Shown: positions 34,778-47,900, counted from the stretch's first letter. The stretch is DNA of 64,000 nt from Mastacembelus armatus (GCF_900324485.2 NC_046633.1:2674106-2738105); one strand, 5' to 3'. Numbers and translations are program-made. Notes: generated by a model not told the origin, from the sequence alone.

Positions 34778-36331
34778 ATGTCCTCCACTCTCCACCGTCA
34801 TATCATCTGGGAGTCAGATGGGTTGGTGGCCTACCTGCACCCCCGTCCCTGGACCCCAGGCTCTGTTATCTTGGAGCGCAGCACCTCTGGCAGCCCAGGA
34901 GGAAGCATCTTCCACCTGCAGGAGTCAGAGTACTTGTCCTGGATGTTGGGGGCAAGAACTGTTGCAAAGCTGCTGTGTGACAGGTTGGGGGTTCGGAGGT
35001 GTGCTCTGGTCAGCAGACCCCACAGAGACAGACCTGCCCAGGTGAGTTTTCAATTCAGTTCAGTTCAATTTTATTTGTATAGTGGCATGTCACAATACAG
35101 TCATGAGCAGCACTTGGCGACAGTGGAGAGTCAAAACTCTTTAACTGAAGACAGGTCCAGCAGAACAGGACTCAGTTTGGGCAGCATCTGCCTCGACCTG
35201 TTGGAGTGCAGCTACTCTTTATTCTGGCTACTTATTTCTTCTAAAATGTCTGTGGGAATGTGAGACTTCACCCATTCTGTGTGGTTCCCAGTTGTCTTGA
35301 TGAAAGTTGTTTTGGATTTCTGTTTTCACCCATTCATCAATGGAGACTACGACTCCTGAGCTTTCCTCCCAACAAGCCCAACACAGCTGTCATCTGTACA
35401 CACAACACAGGCATGATAATAGTTTTAATACCAAGACAGATGCATTTTGTCCCTCTCCCAGAGTGTACCTGAACTGCTCAGCAGGAACACTGCCATGAAC
35501 ATGATTTAAACAATTTGCCAGTATCATCTTGGCAGCCAGATGTTTAATACTTTTTGAAACTGCCTTGAGATGATTGTGTTGTGATTTGGCGCTATACAAA
35601 AAGTTGAATTAAATATATTTCATTAATTAAATATATATTTTCTTTTATTACGGTCACAACAGATCCGTGTCCTCCCCTTACATGGGCTAGATGCAGAATG
35701 GCGCCCTCACCTGGCGGGAGAAGAGGAGTACAATGCCCATGACCCAGCTTACTGCACTTCCAAGTCTGCCCCCCGATGGAACGACTCCAGCCTGACTGAA
35801 ATCCAGAACAAGATTCGTGCCAAGCTTCCTTCACCTGATGCTCCTCCAAATCTGACTTTCTTGGGGGTCGATCCGACACACCCTGGTCTGTTCTCACGCA
35901 TTGTTCGTGGAGAGGAGCAGCAGTGGCGAGTGTGGGATGACGAAGGTCATGTGGCCTTTCTTACACCCTTTCCTAACTCCCCTGGCTTTACTGTGTTGGT
36001 CCCCCGCCGACCTTTAACCTCGGATATATTCAAACTAGATAAAGAGGACTATGAAGGACTGGTACTGGCGACCTGGAAGGTGTCACAGCTTCTCGAGAAG
36101 GGGTTGGGTGCCTGGGGCATAGGGCTTATTTTTGAGGGTTTTGAGATTGACTATGCTCATGCCAAGTTGATACCACTGTTTCTACCTCCCTCGGGAGTAG
36201 AAGGTGACATCACTACGCCACCATCTCCCCAGTTTTGTGCTACTTACCCAGGATATGTGACCTCGGAAGACGGACCTGAAGCCAGCCTGGAAAACCTAAA
36301 GGAGATGCACATCAAAATTACTCTGATTTAG
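34778..36331 (+). CDS. Tandem HIT-like domain protein, function unknown
   Basis: Two coding exons, 34778-35041 and 35663-36331 (phase 0, donor GTGAGT, acceptor CACAACAG), 310 residues. I do not know a name. The two halves look alike: LVAYLHPRPWTPGSVIL against HVAFLTPFPNSPGFTVLVPR; FHLQESEYLSWMLGARTVAKLL against FKLDKEDYEGLVLATWKVSQLL; and IRVLPLHG against AKLIPLF. This is the order of elements in histidine-triad (HIT) nucleotide-binding proteins. The triad HxHxH of active HIT enzymes is not conserved: the second copy has DYAHAKLIP with one His (about 254) in the expected place and the first copy has none there. So it is probably a divergent or inactive HIT protein, or uses other residues. No signal peptide or membrane segment. 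The start fits: the acceptor lies one base before the ATG. Confidence 0.8.
35049..35615 (+). mobile_element. Interspersed repeat with inverted ends filling the HIT-like gene intron
   Basis: Left end CAATTCAGTTCAGTTCAATT then TTATTTGTATAGTGGC; right end GGCGCTATACAAAAAGTTGAATT, which is the reverse complement with a few changes. Internal phrases CAGCACTTGGCGACAGTGGA and CAGCATCTGCCTCGACCTGT match the repeat at 9946. It takes up nearly all of the 621-base intron. No coding capacity seen. Family name not confirmed; it looks non-autonomous. Confidence 0.65.
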
Positions 36332-36544
36332 AAATAATTTAAAGTCGATTCCTGTTCTTGTGTTCATCAGTCACCAGCATTCCTCCCTCCTTTGGGAAAT
36401 TACACAAATACCCCAAATTAAAAAATGACATCTGAACCAAGAACCATTGCATAACCTTCACATTAGAGCAGCTCTGAAGCTGTTATACAATGTGTCTCCA
36501 TCAGTTATGAGGAATACTGAAAAAATATTTATGAAGCTGTATGT

Positions 36545-36550
36545 AATAAA
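36545..36550 (+). terminator. HIT-like gene polyadenylation signal
   Basis: AATAAA in ATGTAATAAAGTGATTC, about 215 bases after the stop codon. Confidence 0.65.
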
Positions 36551-37990
36551 GTGATTCAAACTCAGATTTGAAGAACTGATGAAATGTTCTTTGTGCCACT
36601 AAGAAACTGTCTGACCTGAAATATGAGATACCACATAAAGTGATTTTAGCTTATAGATTTGTACATTTATTCTGAAATTTAATCTACAGATACCAAATGA
36701 CTGACATGAATATGTGTATTTTAAATAATATTCAGTTTTCTAGTATAGGACATATTACATTACAGACATTCAGTTTTTATAACCAAAATATGAAATGCAA
36801 AAAACAATTCTTTTACAGGCTGACCAACACAGATACAGACTAAAATATGTTCAGTTTTAAAATCAAAATAAAGACTTTATCACATATGAACATTGTAAAG
36901 CGAAAATGTCAACTATAGACATAAACAGCATATTTTGCATTACATGCATTCATTTTGATGATATGCATCTGTACGTCAACACTGCTGCTAATTGGGCCCA
37001 CAGTGTGTTTCTGTCTATGAGGCTTAATTAATGACTGGCTAAGTGCTTCTTCAGTGCTCTGTAATTCAGGCGCTGCCCCAGGCTGTCATTAATGTGTACA
37101 AAAAGATATCCGTCAACAAGGGATTTCCATTACCAGTTAACACAGATGATGTAAAGAATGAACTCAACACTTGAAGTACTTTAACCAGCAGCCTCATTGG
37201 CTTTTCTTGTTAATTTCTATTTCCTGCAACAACTTTGGGACTGCTGTGAACTTCATGGATTTCAGCTGCTGGTTGCAGGTGTAGAGGGGGAAGGCAATAA
37301 CCAGTAAACAGTGTAACAGAAAGGTCTAACAGTTAGCTGTTAAAAATGTAATTTTACGCAGTTGTAGACAAATTATTTTACTGACAAATCAGACACTGTA
37401 CACTTCTTTTGGAAAATATACTAATAAAGTATCAAACAGTATATTATTGTACAATATCTTTAACTAGTTTGTTTTGGATAATAAACTATCGTTTATATTC
37501 TATATTATATAAAAGGATGGTATTTCAATATGAGATGTGCTTAAAAGAAGCCTAAAAACCTGCTTTTGGAAGGATTTTAGTTTTCACAGCCGTGCTGAAT
37601 TAAAAAAAAGTTAATCAAAATATAGGTTTTCTACACGTAACTAGGGAAAAAACAGTTTAATTTCAGCTAAGACTAAGCTTTAACTCTTTTGCTAGTTGCT
37701 GCAGCTGTAGTTTTGTTACCATGCAGCTTAGATCAGTTTTATATTTACTCCAAATTTGACATGATACATTTCTATGAGATAATAAAATTCTATATGTCAG
37801 ATGGTGATAAAAACATCTTGGCTCTTGTCAGACAGATCTGTAGCATTAACAGTGATAACAATGGGAATATTCATGGAATTATTTCATCAAATAACAAAAT
37901 GTGGTACAGGCAGGGTCCTCTTAGCTTTTTTAAAAATAATTTTCTGAGGCAGGATTTACTCATCATTGGTGGCTTGATTACACCTTGACA
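36551..37990. other. Convergent spacer between HIT-like gene and GPCR
   Basis: AT-rich 1.4 kb between two genes that point at each other. It should hold the GPCR 3' UTR on minus. No repeat or gene recognised. Confidence 0.5.
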
Positions 37991-39323
37991 TCACCCACAG
38001 CACCTACCACCCACCCTCTCCATTTTCGTGATGTAGAGGAGAGGCTCAACGCTACAGCTCAGGTCCATGATGGAGAACAAGCTGATGCTGATCTGACAAT
38101 TGAAAGCCACAAATGAGTAGTAGGACGCAAAGGGCATGAGAGCCACCGGCGGCAAGTAGTTGACCACAATGATGGCGAGAATAATCAGCACCATCTTAAA
38201 GGCCTTCTTCTTCACTGGGTGAATTTCCTCCTTTCCTGCTACAGAGCGGCGAAGGACCCAGATGATGGCAATGTTGCAGAAGACCATGACCACAAAGGCA
38301 AAGAGGATAACGCCGCTGAAGACCTCATTGACACTTGCAGCTCCCAGGATGCACTTAGCGAGGCCATAAGCCAGGACAAAACACCAGACCACCACCAAAA
38401 TGCTAAAGCGGATCTTGTCACGGATGCTGGTGAACAGCACTGGGTGGACCACCGCTACGTAACGGTCCAGACAGATGCACACCTGGAACAGCAAAGCAGA
38501 AGAGGAATCATGCAACAGTTTACTCTGACTCAAGAGTATAATGTGATTTGAGATTGTGTCTGGACAGAGAAACAAAATTACTGGACTACGACTTTGATGA
38601 AGAAACTGAAGAAGCTTTTCAGATGCTAGAACATCAGTCCAAAATTATCCAGTGACTTGAACTTCCTGACTGACATGGGCTTTCATTTATGTCTTTTGTT
38701 TAAGAGAAAAGTTCTGCACTCAACCTTCTGGCCTTTGTCATAATTATAGACAACCTTGTATTTTTGGTGTTAAAGAGTAGAAAGCAAACCACAAAGAAAT
38801 TAACAAAAAAGGTCATAAGGTGATGATGGTACAATTGGAATCAATTTAATACTACTGTATTGAAATATTGTATACAGTGAAATGCAGGTACTCGACTATA
38901 TTTATCTGTGTAGTGGTGTACAAAATCAGTACTAAAACTCACCAGAAAGAGGGGTGCTAAATCCTTGATTCCATATGCGAACCTCTGAAAGTACCAAATG
39001 CGACTGTCACCCAGCAGCATTCGGTTCACGATGTCTATGGGCGTCATCACACAGAAATAAGCATCCAGGGCGGCCAGGTTAAGGATGAAGATGTCAGAGG
39101 TGGACATGTTACTTTTCTTGGTGGTGATATGCCAGATGACCAGGATGTTACTGGGTGTCCCCAGTGCCAGGTTGAACACCTTGACCCCAAAGTAGAAAAC
39201 GAAGCCGTAAGGAGCCACAGCACATGCAGGTAACTCGTACCATAGTGGAGGTCCACAGGTGGCTCCAGGGCTGCTACAGTTCATGTTGAAGCCAGTGGCC
39301 GGTTTTAATGTGGTGTTGAACAT
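37991..39323 (-). CDS. Class A (rhodopsin-like) G-protein coupled receptor, orphan type
   Basis: Two coding exons, 39323-38943 and 38482-37991 (phase 0, donor GTGAGT, acceptor TTCCAG), 290 residues, short for the family. Seven hydrophobic segments can be drawn. TM1 holds NLALGTPSNILVIWHI (GxxxN); TM2 NLAALDAYFCVMTP (the usual LAxxD as LAALD); TM3 ends CICLDRYVAVVHP (intact DRY); TM4 VVVWCFVLAYGLAKC; TM5 LFAFVVMVFCNIAIIW; TM6 ILAIIVVNYLPPVALMPF; TM7 FSIMDLSCSVEPLLYI, where NPxxY is changed to EPLLY. N-terminal NTT and NCS sites could be glycosylated. The tail after TM7 is only about 12 residues. This looks like the purinergic/protease-activated/lipid (delta) branch, but I cannot name the ligand or orthologue. 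The intron cuts TM3 shortly before DRY. A non-coding 5' exon may end at 39607 (AAG/GTAAGATG). Confidence 0.85.
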
Positions 39324-39609
39324 TGCTGGGAAGAATTGCTGAATCTGGATGAAGAGGTTGAAATGTTATTAAAAAAGAAAAGGTAATATGTGGTCACTTG
39401 TATTATCCACATTTAATGTTTGTATCAAAAGTCTAAACGTTGCAGTGAAAAATCAAACCAACCATTTTGTCTCTGCTTGTCATCTAAAAATGTGTAAAAT
39501 AAAATCGAAAACCTTCTGATGTAATGCCACACTCATACATAAGCATACAGAACACCTCACAGAGGTCTACAAGGTGGGACAACTCAACTCAACTCAACTC
39601 ATCTTACCT

Positions 39610-42046
39610 TAAAGTAGGTTCACAGTGTCCTGCGGTCGTAGTCTGCCCACCAACTGCAGAGGTTTCCTGCATGTAGCATCGGATCTTCAAGGCCAGGGCT
39701 TACAAACATGCTCCACAGGAACTTAAGCCACTTCAGGATTGGGCCGGTGTGAAGGACATGGGGTAGCCCTCCTCACTGTGGTGTCCAACCCAAGCTGTGA
39801 TTGGGCAGTAATACAAAAGAGTTACTGAAACATCTTCAGGGATTGGAGAGTTTAGAAACGTACAAAGAGGCGTGTTCACATGGAGTTAGGCAGGTTGGCA
39901 CTGTGTCCCAGTAGAAGTAGTTATACATGCTGGGACAAATATTATTGACTTTCTTGACTTATTTTCAGGTCTGGGAAATAATTGTGAGCTGGGGACCCTT
40001 TGCCTTCAGGGCTCCCTGACTGCTGAAAAACCCAACACATATTGTTGTTACGCCTGTAATTTTTGTGGCACCAATGCAATGTTTCATAGAAACGACTTAC
40101 TACTCTGAATTGTTTAATTATAAAAAAAAAAATCATCCTTATAGATTCCTGAGGTCAGTGGTCTGAGGCTGCTTCTTCATTTATGGTTTATGGTGTAAAA
40201 AGGTCAGTCCAAGGTCTGTTCCTTTGGGTGCTTTATCTACATTCATCTCACTGATGCAACTGCACATATTCAGTAAACAGGTGACGCAAGGTAAGTATAA
40301 ATGAGAAATCCAATGCAAGATGTTACGAACGTGCCCAGACTGTGTTGAGTGTTGAGAATGAAAACCCTGCTGGGAATACAAGCTTGCAAAGTCACAACCA
40401 ACACCCCCTCACTTAAATTGTGCCATTTGTTTTGTCACATTTTACATTATATAACCAACACATTTACACATTATCAGCTATGTGTTTCATTTTATTTGTG
40501 GTGTCACGGATCTGAGTTCCAACATGTTATTTACCAAAGGGACAAGGTTAATTGGCACAGACACCTAATTGTGACTCAAGAAAACACATATTTCTCAGTA
40601 GGAGAGTAAGTCAATAGTTTGTCGGGTAGTTAAGGCTTTCTCATGGTGAGGAACAGTGACTTTAAAACAAAAGGCATGTTGTCAAACTATCCACTCTTTG
40701 ACACATTATCATCTGATTTTTTTTTTTTTGCATTGCACGAATATATTTGGTTGTGGTTTCTCTTTTTGCAGTATTTTGTCCAAATGCTGGGCCCATGTCA
40801 TCAGACTGGTGAAGCTGTCTTCATAATGTCCTTAATGTCCTTGTGTTTTGTTGGAAAATGTTTCTGAGCTCTCAGGGCCACCATACATGACTGATGTTTG
40901 CTGCTGTCTGGGAAGCTGTTGTGTTCAAAAGGAACAGGACATTTCTGCTCCTCAGTAATGTCGTAGTCATGATATCGTCCTGTTTTTTGGGTCCCTCCAT
41001 CAAATAGGACCCTACAAGAAAAATCCTGGAGTTCGTTGTCAATGTCTTGAATAGTAATTCGGCTCTACACTGAATGAACATACCAGTGATCATCAGCAGT
41101 GGGTTGCCATTGTTGGTTCACCCTCAGAGACATGTTTGGATGTAAAACCAACACACACCTGTGGTTGTCCATGTGGTGTCCGTGTCGGTGCCTCCATCAG
41201 GATGAAACAGAAAACAAAGCGTTAGCTACTTCACAGCCCGCTAGCCATGTTTTCCGCTCATACCAGCTCCGCCAAAAACCCCGTTTATACATTTCCCCGC
41301 TTTATAGATACTTGTTTTATGTTTAAATTTGGTCTGGGTGATCCTGATTCTTTACTTGTCAATTTATCCTGATTACTACGACGACTGAATGGTATTTCTC
41401 TTAACGATTTGATCGTGTCGCTCTGAGATGAGGTAATGTTAGCCATGTTGACCGTGAATCCCGCTAGCTTGCTACTCCCGCGAATTGTAACACCAGGTTA
41501 CGTAATGACGAAAGCACGTTAGTGCAAGCCCTTCCGGAACCCATACAGAACCTATACAGAATCAATTGCAGCGTCTAAAGTTTAAAAAACAAAATGAATA
41601 TGACAGAATATGAGAACCACCTGGGCGATTTTCACCCAGACTGAAATCGGCCCAAATGGCGCGGGAGCAGCATCCACGGAACAAGCCTTGACGCTGATTG
41701 GACCATATTCAGAGACAGGCAGGATTAACTGCCTACAACAGTGACAGATAATGTTAATGTGATTAAAAATCTTAATGTAATTTTATTTTTTGAAATCCTG
41801 TCTTTAATCCTTTGGTGGTGCGTCGCCCAATCTCCCTTAGGAACAAACCGCCCATGGTCATGGCAATTGGAAATTCTAGTTTTTAGGTTGAAACGTTTTC
41901 ACCACTAATCAAGTGGCTTCTTCAGACTCAGATTGACTCATGACTGAGCTAATAGATGAATTCAAGATAGTGTTGATTTCATTCGTGCTGGTCAGTCTGT
42001 TGCATCCCACCACTCACAGAGCACCTGCTGATCACTTATCCCCATC
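39610..42046. other. Spacer upstream of the GPCR
   Basis: No gene supported. 41400-41720 is richer in CpG and contains TTACGTAATGACG (bZIP-like) and CTTCCGGAA (ETS-like), so an unmarked promoter is possible. The segment at 41880-41945, whose minus strand reads TCTGAAGAAGCCACTTGATT and GTGGTGAAAACG, resembles a short phrase repeated in fish genomes, possibly a retroelement 3' remnant. Confidence 0.35.
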
Positions 42047-42277
42047 ATGTCTCTATTCACTTCTCACCTTTGTGACTTACCTGGCTCTCTCCATGAGCAG
42101 TTCTCCATGAGCAGTTCTCCCCAGCCCTGTCAGGACCAAGCTGCTGTCCCAGATGTGTCCATGGCTCCACTATTGAGACAAAAATTGCTACAATTTGAAG
42201 CTTCACAGCCGAATGTAAAGAAAGAGCTGGACTGTTATCTGGATGGATACATAATTTCAAATATAAAGGAAAAATGA
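42047..42277 (+). CDS. Small ORF of uncertain status
   Basis: An open frame of 76 codons, contains SSPQPCQDQAAVPDVSMAPL and FEASQPNVKKELDCYLDGYI. A possible acceptor (CCACCACTCACAG) lies just upstream near 42018. The CpG-richer stretch at 41.4-41.7 kb could be its promoter. The tail faintly recalls the region before the dimerisation domain of hAT-type transposases (KKELDCYL), but the diagnostic Trp residues are missing. A short tandem copy of CCATGAGCAGTTCT is inside. May be a fragment or non-coding. Confidence 0.25.
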   Translation: MSLFTSHLCDLPGSLHEQFSMSSSPQPCQDQAAVPDVSMAPLLRQKLLQFEASQPNVKKELDCYLDGYIISNIKEK

Positions 42278-44973
42278 TGTTATATTGTCACTTTATGTAC
42301 AATAGAATACAAATACTTTTGAGAAATCACATAATTACATATGAGAATACATATTGTGGCAGTGGTAGTTATCTGTTATGTAGCAGTTATGTCTAATTCA
42401 TGAATCTGTCTCTATGCATCTTAAGATATGCAAAAAGAGAATTGTTTTTTGTGGTTTTGAGAGAGCAAAGTAAGTCATCCAACACTGAATGTAGACCACA
42501 ACAGGCACCTAGGTTTGCATTCATTAGAAATATAAGCTTTATGGGCTATGGTCAGTGTCAGCAAATCTACTCTGAAACAAGCATTAGATTTCCAGCATTA
42601 GAAACACAACATAAAAACACAACATTAGAAAATGCAACATAAAAAACCACAAATGCATTGAGAAATAATATAACATTTTATTGAATAAAACAAACATCCA
42701 GGTTTGGCTTACAAATAGGAACTGATACATGAACAGTCAAATACCTAATACCTCTGGCAGTCTCTGACATATGAATCTCTAAATTAAGACAATGGTAACA
42801 AACTTTTAAAGTTTAAGTTGTTGTTTTGGATTTTTAAAAAAACTGCTGATTAAAGATTAGTAGTTATGTATATAGAAGAACTTAATTAACTGCTGATTCC
42901 TCATGTTGCTCATATGGCTTTACACAAAAGTAACACTGTATGTGTGTTCAAGGACATAAACATAAAACCAGCGTTAGGAGTAGACAGGCTGCTCAACAGC
43001 TTTTAAATATGAAAACATATGTTTCACCTGTTTTAGGTCATTTAAGAAAGTTCGGTTTTTCAGATCTGGGAGACATTATACATTGTACAGCACCCAGTGT
43101 ACAACACACATTTGAAATGACTCAGTGCATTAAATCAGGGTGCTCCTACCATGAGAAGTCCTAAAGATTTGTACATTTTGCAAATCATAAGTAATTAAGA
43201 TATTTTAAGAATATTTGCAAATACAAACATTAAAACTATACCAAAATCTTTGTGTGAACTACAGTCACCAGCTTTATTACAAAATGCAAAGCACTACAAT
43301 TATAAATTCATGAGGCCAGTGCAAAATATTTTTGTCCACTAATATTAGCAAAGACATTCTAGATTTGATGTACATCCTATAAAATAGCTAAGACATAATT
43401 CCAGGTGCTGGGCTGTAATTCCCCTTTGTCATGATTCAAAACAGAAATCCTCCGTCATCTCATCTGTCTCTTATTCTACATGTCCTTTAACATTAGTATA
43501 TTTTAACAATAGACATGAGCAAGTAATAAAAGATTTTACTTCTAGTGTCTAATATTTTCTATAGCATCTTCTGTCCAAATGTACTGTACAAACAAATAAT
43601 AATAATAATTGAAATTGCTGAATGACAGTAATGTATGCTGCTCTGTTGTGTACAGTCCAGTTCATATTTGTTTTAATTGTACTTTATAGTTTAGACAGTG
43701 TGAACGTTACACTGATGAATTGGCATGTCTATCATGTTGGACTGTAATTAAAGGACTGTTGAGTAGATGCTAGAAAAAGACATAACATGAATCATAAATG
43801 AATATTTTCATTTTACAAATAAATACATTTCTTTCCTGTTTGTGTTGCTCATACAAACATAAATGTTATTTATGTACAAACAAGTAGAAAGAGATCGATG
43901 CCTTTCAAAGAGATTAGAAAAAGGTTTTCAAGTATTCAAGTACAAAACTGATAAAAACGTGCTAAAAAAAAAAAATAAAAAAAAAAATAACAAAGCTGCA
44001 TTTTTACCTTTTGTTTGAATATTAAATCAAATTTAACCTAATAAAAAACCATGTTGACTAAAAACAAAAAATTACAGCCATGCTGGCCTCTGTATGATGT
44101 TTACCCACTCTCCTATATGTCGTAACATCAGCAACAACCAAAAACCAGAAATTTGTTCTATCAAAACTTGCAGAAAAGATGTTTAAACTAGTTAAAGAAA
44201 ACTAACATGCTTTACTTATAACTACAAAGTGGATCTTTATATTGTAAAGGTATTAAATACTGAACGTCATTTAGTGCAGATAAAAGAGCAGAGCACATTG
44301 CAATACGCTTTTTAACTTTAACATCACTTCACTACTGCGATGGACTGGTGACCTGTCCAGGGTGTACCCCTGCCTTCCACCCGAGAGAGAGCTGGGATAG
44401 GCTGCAGCAGATCCCTGTGACCCTGATTCAGGAAAAACGGGTATAGAAAATGGACGGATGGACCACTTCACTATTTATTTGGCAGGAAGCCTTTAGTTTC
44501 ATGATTATAACAAGCTGTTGCTAGTTTGAATCCCAAGCCCATCTGTGGAAATCTGGGACAGTAAGGTTAAATTTAAAACACTTTTCTTTTGCGTGTCAAT
44601 GTACCACTGAGAAAGGTGTTGTTCCAGTGTAGCTGATTAGTGGCAAAATGAAAGAAAAGTTGATTTGTTGTGCGCAGCGAAGCCGGAAATCCCTGATAAA
44701 TAGCAATAATAATATTAAAAGCGTAAAAATGATTTTGCAGCATGCACAAAAAACTATTATTTATGTGTCTTTAACAATAAGCTGTCAAACAGCCAAAACA
44801 GTTGATCAGGCAGTGCCACTGGTCAACCCCAAACATTTTTCCAGTAGTACCTAGGCCTGAATCTGAATCATCAGACCATCATTTAGAATTTTACTTATTC
44901 AAAAACAAAAAGTACATCGCAAAAGAACTTCCCTGTGTGTTGTCATAAGCTGTCATGTTTCTGTCAGTGAATC
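42278..44973 (-). other. Probable sun2 3' UTR and downstream flank
   Basis: AT-rich stretch directly after the sun2 stop on minus. Several AATAAA signals on minus are present (44474-44479, 43273-43278 and about 42672-42677). The last one, in ACATTTTATTGAA, would give a 2.3 kb 3' UTR. Which is used cannot be told. A repeat tail at 44328-44463 is inserted. Confidence 0.45.
44328..44463 (-). repeat. Fish LINE-like repeat tail, minus orientation
   Basis: GCGATGGACTGGTGACCTGT, CCAGGGTGTACCCCTGCCTT, GAGCTGGGATAGGCTGCAGC and the tail GGTATAGAAAATGGACGGAT are the reverse complement of the first part of the copy at 61360. The (ATGGATGG)-type tail is recognisable. Confidence 0.75.
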
Positions 44974-47900
44974 TCATGTGGAGGCGATCTTTCCATGCAC
45001 TCGGAAGCGATAAAGGCACGTATATTCAACATGACCCCAGTTACTGAGAACACGCATCTCCACAATTCGATAAACCTCATCACTGGGGTTCTACATGAGG
45101 TGCATGGGGGCACAGGAAAAAAGAAAAGGAGAGAGAGACAAGAAAAATTAATAGTTGAAAGAAATATCTGCATTTGGACATTCAATAAACTAATCCCACA
45201 CTTCTTTTAAACAGAATAGGAAGAAGTTAGGAGATGTGATTCTGTAAATGTGTTGCTGCTGTCTATTTAGACTTGAACTTACAGGCAGCTTAAACGTCTG
45301 CGTCGACTCTCCGTTCTCATCGTAGGTGAATGTCCCCAGCAGGTTTCCTTCCTCTGTGTCATTTTTCATCCCCTGGGAAAGACAAATTACAGCTCTGGGT
45401 TATTATTCACAATCTGAACTGGAAAGCATTTCTATGTGTCTGACACTCAATCAGAGTGGTATACTCTGGCTTCCTCCCACAGTCCAAACACATGCACTTT
45501 GGGGTTAGGTTAATCGGTGACTCTAAATGGCCCATAAGTGTGAGTGTATGTCAGTCTCTATGTGTCAGCCCTGTGCCAGGACTGTGATCTGTCCATGGTG
45601 TTCCCCACAACCCCCATGTCAGCTGGGATTCTCAACAGCCCAACCCCCAGACTGCATGTCTGTACAGGAACACTCACGTAGACTTCAAAGTCTTTGGGTG
45701 CGGAGTCGATGCGGCCGGTGGGGGAGTTGTAGCGCGGCAGGTGGTCCAACGTCACATGAGTTATCCTCACAGGGTGAGAGAGGGAGATGACAAGAGTTCC
45801 CTCAACACCATGAAACGCCCAGCATTTCCCTGGGAGCAGCACCGGGTAACCCTGCGAGGAGGGAGCAGGTGTAGCTATAAACATTGGAACTGCTAATCTT
45901 TATCTACTAACAAAGAAGACACTGAGGAACAGAAAGGACAGGTGGCTTCGTTAAGAAGAAAAAAGGAGGATGAGAGAAGATACAAGGAAAGAGAGAGGGA
46001 GATAAAGTGTATACCTGAATAACAGTGCGTGGGCTTTCAGATGGGTACCAAAGGGGGAAACCAAACAGGGTCACACACGCCGAACGAATACGATACGTCT
46101 CCGAACACCTGGTACTGATCACACTGGCACCTACACACACAAACACATGCCAAACAAGTAGTAATATTAATGGCAATCGGTTAACGAATAGACATCTTAA
46201 TTATTACAGTACTGCATTTTACTATTTTTATTTGTTTTCCCAGTCACAAAAATTGTGGCTGCTTTCAAAACAAAAACACACAGTGAGATGTTTCTGACCT
46301 TGTGTCTCCAGGGCAAAGTCCGCCATTTTGTCAGCCATAGGACGCCCACAGTCTGAGCCGCTTCCTTTGTACTCAAGCCTGATTGCATCTTGTGCCTTAT
46401 TCACAGTGACATGATATAAAACAAAGTATTCAGAGGTCTAATAAGAAATGAATGGACACAGCTACATGACAAAGGAAACAAGCCTCACAATAACAGACCT
46501 CTGTGCTCTGATTATCTTTGTCAGGTTTTTAGAGTCACTAAGTGGTTTGAAAATCTATCTACAGTTTCTATATCTCTGCCTACCTTGATGCGGTCAGTAA
46601 ACCATTTCTCCATGGCCTGCTGAAACTCCGGGGTGAGATGGTCGAGGACAGGGGCAGCACTGGTTTCAGGACAGGGGGCGGCAGGAGGCATCAGCTTGAT
46701 GGAAGATAAATCCTGGGATAGCTACAAAAAAAAAAACAGCAAGACACATTAAAATTGGTCAGATTGGAAGACTATATAAATCCCAAACATGATAGTTGTG
46801 CACATCTCTATCGGCACTGTTACCTTGGCATTCTGGGCCTCCAAAGATTGAATCCTGACGTTGAGGCCAGTAGCAGTGGTGTGGCCTTCTTTCTGGTAAT
46901 CTGCCATCTTCCTGCCCAGCCCAGCAACCTCCTGCAGATGCAGCTGACTGTCCAACTCCATAGCCTCTAGCTTGGCTTTCATATCATGTATATCCAGCTG
47001 CATCCGCTTCTTCATCTAATGAAATTAGCCATAGTGTGTGGGTTAAAAAAACATATTGCCAACATAGTTTGGACATTTTATTAGCTTTTTCTCAGCAAGA
47101 ACTTAAATTACATGCAAGTTCCTTCCAATGGGGACATAAACTTCAAAGCAATGAATTCTACAGTTTTCCATGTAATTATTACAATTTTTTTCTCAAATTA
47201 AATGACATCAATTTAACATTAACAAGTTAAATATAGTGGCATTAGATGGCACCTCCTATTTGCTTGTAATTACATCAGTGCCTGTGCATAATCAACTCCC
47301 CTCACATGCTGCAACTGAAGAATTATGTCTCTTGTGCTCCCTGCAGTTCTCCATTACTGTCACTAGATGATACTATAGCACAGCAGATTTTTCATCCTGA
47401 ATTAGTCCTAGGCTCATTAAGACCTATTCACCAGCAAAATTCACCAGCAAATGTGAAAAAGGACAAGAGAACAAGACAAGACACATAAGAGGAAAAAAAC
47501 CTGGGAAAGAAGCTCTTCTTGCTTCAGCTGCAGTTCCACCTGGAAACAACCACAGAAATACAAGTTAAACTTGAAAAAACTATATGACTGTTCATCACCT
47601 AGCTTATTGTTATAATAAGCAAAGTTATATTTGTAAAAAAAAAAAAAAACAGTTTTAATGAATTTGGAAAAAGTAACACATAAAAATTCATTTTCAAAAC
47701 GTCAAATGATCTGCTTCTTACCAAAAGATGCTGCATCTTTGCTTCTACAGCAGCAGACACCACAGCTGGATCCTGGAAGGACAAAATGACTCTTAACCCA
47801 CACTGAAGGAAATTAATCTATTTACCCACAATCAGTCTAACCCGCACAAACATACAACCAGTGAGATACTGTTCAGCCCTACCACCACAGGTGTAGGATG

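Noticed and set aside
44974-45185. Alternative reading of the sun2 last exon starting from CTSCRTPVMRFIELWRC
   Set aside because: That frame is a shadow. The frame NPSDEVYRIVEMRVLSNWGH fits the acceptor, the SUN domain consensus and the stop codon.
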